In this document: positions 62,007 to 64,000 of the stretch, in pieces
Numbering within the stretch: the first letter of the stretch is position 1
Layout: every line of letters begins with the position of its first letter
Source of the DNA: Acetobacterium sp. KB-1
GTDB taxonomy: Bacteria > Bacillota > Clostridia > Eubacteriales > Eubacteriaceae
Direction: 5' to 3'
NCBI RefSeq assembly: GCF_003260995.1
Contig: NZ_CP030040.1
Span: 1,114,578-1,178,577, forward strand
DNA: 64,000 bases
Translations under genes and position numbers: made by a program
Notes under the pieces: generated by a model
Databases searched by the model: none
Seen by the model: the letters and a program-made list of their open reading frames with translations, nothing else
Told to the model about the DNA's origin: nothing

Positions 62007-62942
62007 ATGGAAACTTTAAAAACCAAGCTGCAGCCACAGCGCGTTAAACTTATTTTTAATCCCGGTTCTGGTGCCAATGACGAATCCCCGCTGCAAATCA
62101 TGGCGGTCGTTAAAGAAATGCAGGCCCGGCAGTTAATCCCGGAACTGTATCTGATCGAACCCGACTGTAACTTGAAGGAAGTGGTCGATGAGGCCATTGC
62201 CCAGGGCATTGAACTGTTTGTCGTTTGTGGCGGCGACGGGACCGTTTCATCGGTCACCAAAGCGCTGTACGGTTCAGCGGCGACGCTTGGCATTGTTCCC
62301 ACCGGAACCCGGAACAATGTGGCCTTAAGCCTCGGTATCCCCACGGATATTGCGGCGGCGGTTGCCATTCTCAGCGCCGGCCAGCGTTTAAAAATAGATC
62401 TCGGCCTGGTCACTTGCGACGGTGTCAGCACCCCTTTTATCGAGCTTTGCTCAGTGGGATTGTTTTCGATGCTGTTCCCCTCCGGGGATGATATCCAGCA
62501 CGGCAACATCACCCGGATCGGCGATTTTCTCGGCATTCTGACGACTGCACCGCCCTCGGAGATTCATCTTTTTCTGGACGATAATCAGGAAATCAGCGAG
62601 TTGGGTCACGCCGCATTAATTTCCAATATGCCCTATGTCGGTCGTAATTATCAAGTCGGTGCGCCCGATGCCTATCATGACGGCTTACTGGATGTGATGT
62701 TTTTTGCCGATCTCTCCAAACTCGATTTAATCGCTTATATTCTGACCGGCGTCGGCACCGATAACCCGGAGGATCCCCGGATTATGCACTATCAGGTCCG
62801 TGAAATTGTCATCGACACCGAACCGGCCATGGCGGTAATGGCCGATGATATCAGTTTGGGCGAGGGTTCGGTGCGCATCAAAGTACAGCCACAGGCTTTG
62901 TCGGTCATGGTCGGAGCGACCGCGTCACATGAAGGGCAATAA
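62007..62942 (+). CDS. Diacylglycerol/lipid kinase (YegS/DgkB type)
   Basis: The 311-residue protein has KLIFNPGSGAND at the nucleotide loop, VCGGDGTVSSVTKAL (the GGDGT motif) and GIVPTGTRNNVALSLGIP. CGGAGGA precedes the ATG. It phosphorylates a lipid such as diacylglycerol. The PAP2 phosphatase that follows overlaps its end by 14 bases, so the two may form a phosphorylation cycle at the membrane. An internally deleted copy lies at 36182. Confidence 0.9.
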   Translation: METLKTKLQPQRVKLIFNPGSGANDESPLQIMAVVKEMQARQLIPELYLIEPDCNLKEVVDEAIAQGIELFVVCGGDGTVSSVTKALYGSAATLGIVPTGTRNNVALSLGIPTDIAAAVAILSAGQRLKIDLGLVTCDGVSTPFIELCSVGLFSMLFPSGDDIQHGNITRIGDFLGILTTAPPSEIHLFLDDNQEISELGHAALISNMPYVGRNYQVGAPDAYHDGLLDVMFFADLSKLDLIAYILTGVGTDNPEDPRIMHYQVREIVIDTEPAMAVMADDISLGEGSVRIKVQPQALSVMVGATASHEGQ

Positions 62943-63738
62943 GCCGGATCAGTCCGTCACTGACAAAGGCCGTCACGCAACCGCAAAAAGCCCCTCGCCG
63001 GTGGGTAAAATGCGCGGCGCCGCACAGAAAATCATTACCGGGATCCGTCATATTCCACCGCTTTACTGGTTAATCATGGTTGCGATTATCCTCATTTCAT
63101 TTCTGCTCGTTATTCCTGATTATGTCTGGATCATTTTTTCAGACGCCGTCAAAAGCCAAAATTCGCTGCTGATCCTGGTCCTGATTTTTGCTTTAACCAC
63201 TATTTCGCTGGTGTGGTCGGTTGGTCAGCGGATTGATGTCTGGGTTTTTACTTATTTTAATATGCATGGCCGCCGCTGGTCCTGGCTTGATGGGACGATG
63301 CTGTTATTGACGCAGCTTGGCAACGGGATTTTTGCGATGATCCTGGCTACTATTTTGTATTTTTTGGGGCACCACGTCCTTGCCTATGCCTTTGTCTTAG
63401 GCACCTTATCATTATGGTTTGTGGTGGAACTGATAAAAATGCTGGTCCATCGAACCCGTCCCTATAAAAAGATTGAAAATAGTCGCATTGTCGGGTCACC
63501 CGCCCGGGGCAGTTCGTTTCCCAGTGGCCATACCAGCCAATCCTTCTTTATGGCAACCTTTCTCTTACCCTATTTTCACGTCAACTTTTTTATCGGGTTG
63601 GCTGGTTATCTGCTGGCATTTTTGGTCGGGATCACCCGTATCTATGTCGGCATGCACTACCCCCGGGATGTCCTCGGCGGGGCGATGCTAGGAACCGCCT
63701 GGGGCCTGTTAGGCGTGATTCTCAATAATTCATTTTGA
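62929..63738 (+). CDS. PAP2-family phosphatase (paralogue 2, intact locus)
   Basis: The 269-residue protein starts at the ATG inside the end of the kinase gene. It has about six helices and the motifs KMLVHRTRPYKK, SSFPSGHTSQSFF and GITRIYVGMHYPRDVLGG. It is the close relative of the protein at 36253 and has the same length. It should dephosphorylate a lipid phosphate or diphosphate. Longer in-frame starts upstream overlap the kinase and lack a ribosome site. Confidence 0.9.
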   Translation: MKGNKPDQSVTDKGRHATAKSPSPVGKMRGAAQKIITGIRHIPPLYWLIMVAIILISFLLVIPDYVWIIFSDAVKSQNSLLILVLIFALTTISLVWSVGQRIDVWVFTYFNMHGRRWSWLDGTMLLLTQLGNGIFAMILATILYFLGHHVLAYAFVLGTLSLWFVVELIKMLVHRTRPYKKIENSRIVGSPARGSSFPSGHTSQSFFMATFLLPYFHVNFFIGLAGYLLAFLVGITRIYVGMHYPRDVLGGAMLGTAWGLLGVILNNSF

Positions 63739-63857
63739 ATTTAACCGTGGCGGATGATATAGATCCAAATTTTAAAAAACGACTATTTATTATTTTTAAA
63801 CCGGATGCAAAAGGGTATTCATTTAATAACCGACATAATATTGGGGAGGTAAAGAAA

Positions 63858-64000
63858 ATGAATATTGAACAAGTGATCAAGAACCTGAAAAAAATCGATG
63901 GTTCCCGGGATATCTGGCGGGACATCATTAAAGCCTTCGAGGGGTTTTCTTTTAATGGGGTGACCGAAGTCGCTATTGAATCGCAAATGGATGACGAAAT
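63858..64000 (+). CDS. Unrecognised gene, cut by window edge
   Basis: GGGGAGG precedes the ATG. The visible 47 codons read MNIEQVIKNLKKIDGSRDIW... with FSFNGVTEVAIESQMDDE at the end. The fragment is charged and not membrane-like. It follows PAP2 by 119 bases. The same leader and a decayed start occur after the first PAP2 gene at 37191. No family recognised. Confidence 0.65.
   Translation, partial: MNIEQVIKNLKKIDGSRDIWRDIIKAFEGFSFNGVTEVAIESQMDDE

Noticed and set aside
1-64000. tRNA, rRNA genes, insertion sequences, prophage
   Set aside because: No cloverleaf, rRNA-like stretch, transposase, integrase or terminal inverted repeat was recognised by reading.

Overview
The window reads as a chromosomal segment of an anaerobic acetogenic Firmicute, most like Acetobacterium (Eubacteriaceae). 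The support is a full-length acetyl-CoA synthase (AcsB), several corrinoid methyltransferase modules of the acetogen type, ECF and MATE transporters, GlpP-type glycerol control, strong AGGAGG ribosome sites and moderate G+C. The genus is inferred from gene content; no rRNA or tRNA gene was seen.

Layout. 0-9.9 kb: an ECF transporter end with an AraC regulator and two DtxR-like operator repeats, an alpha/beta hydrolase, a polyferredoxin membrane protein, a MarR-MATE efflux operon, and a Crp/Fnr regulator divergent from a split permease whose second half carries a ferredoxin domain. 10-21 kb: signalling block (Cache-GGDEF cyclase, chemotaxis receptor, HD-GYP phosphodiesterase, XRE regulator, hybrid histidine kinase). 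21-28 kb: leuCD, a TipA-type MerR regulator, and two MFS carriers around a TetR gene with shared ACCGGT operators. 28.9-33.4 kb: operon glpP - SGNH hydrolase - amidohydrolase - glpK, with a possible attenuator in the glpP leader. 33.6-40.1 kb: nitroreductase, DUF1848/DUF2284 pair, a decayed lipid-kinase/PAP2 locus, and an ABC exporter with an SGNH hydrolase.

40-61 kb is the distinctive part, a one-carbon methyl-transfer island. Module A is a 45.8-41.9 kb operon: CobW-type GTPase, an unrecognised protein with a Cys/His-rich tail, a corrinoid protein, a UroD-type methyltransferase I and an MtrH-type methyltransferase II. Next to it lie a second corrinoid gene (frame-broken) and a GntR regulator. 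An orphan acsB with a textbook sigma-54 promoter sits beside a V4R-domain sigma-54 activator; four helically phased TTGACAC boxes lie between them. Module B (55.8-50.2 kb) has UroD-type MT I, MtrH-type MT II, corrinoid protein, a GPH-family symporter and a DASS/SLC13 carrier, with a TetR gene facing it. A lone UroD-type enzyme with its own TetR gene and three operators follows, then an Old-Yellow-Enzyme/2,4-dienoyl-CoA-reductase-like flavoprotein. The logic is probably: import a methylated substrate, transfer the methyl group to a corrinoid protein, then to tetrahydrofolate, and make acetyl-CoA. No corrinoid activating enzyme is in the window.

The most striking oddity is three perfect three-copy tandem repeats (39, 19 and 45 bp) within 11.3 kb of this island. 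One triplicates a ribosome site plus start codon, one frameshifts a corrinoid gene, and one triplicates a conserved cytoplasmic motif of the symporter. They could be contingency repeats, recent silencing events or assembly artefacts. The right end (61-64 kb) holds a MerR regulator, an intact lipid-kinase/PAP2 locus and the start of a third gene; the copy near 36-37 kb is a deletion-decayed paralogue of these.
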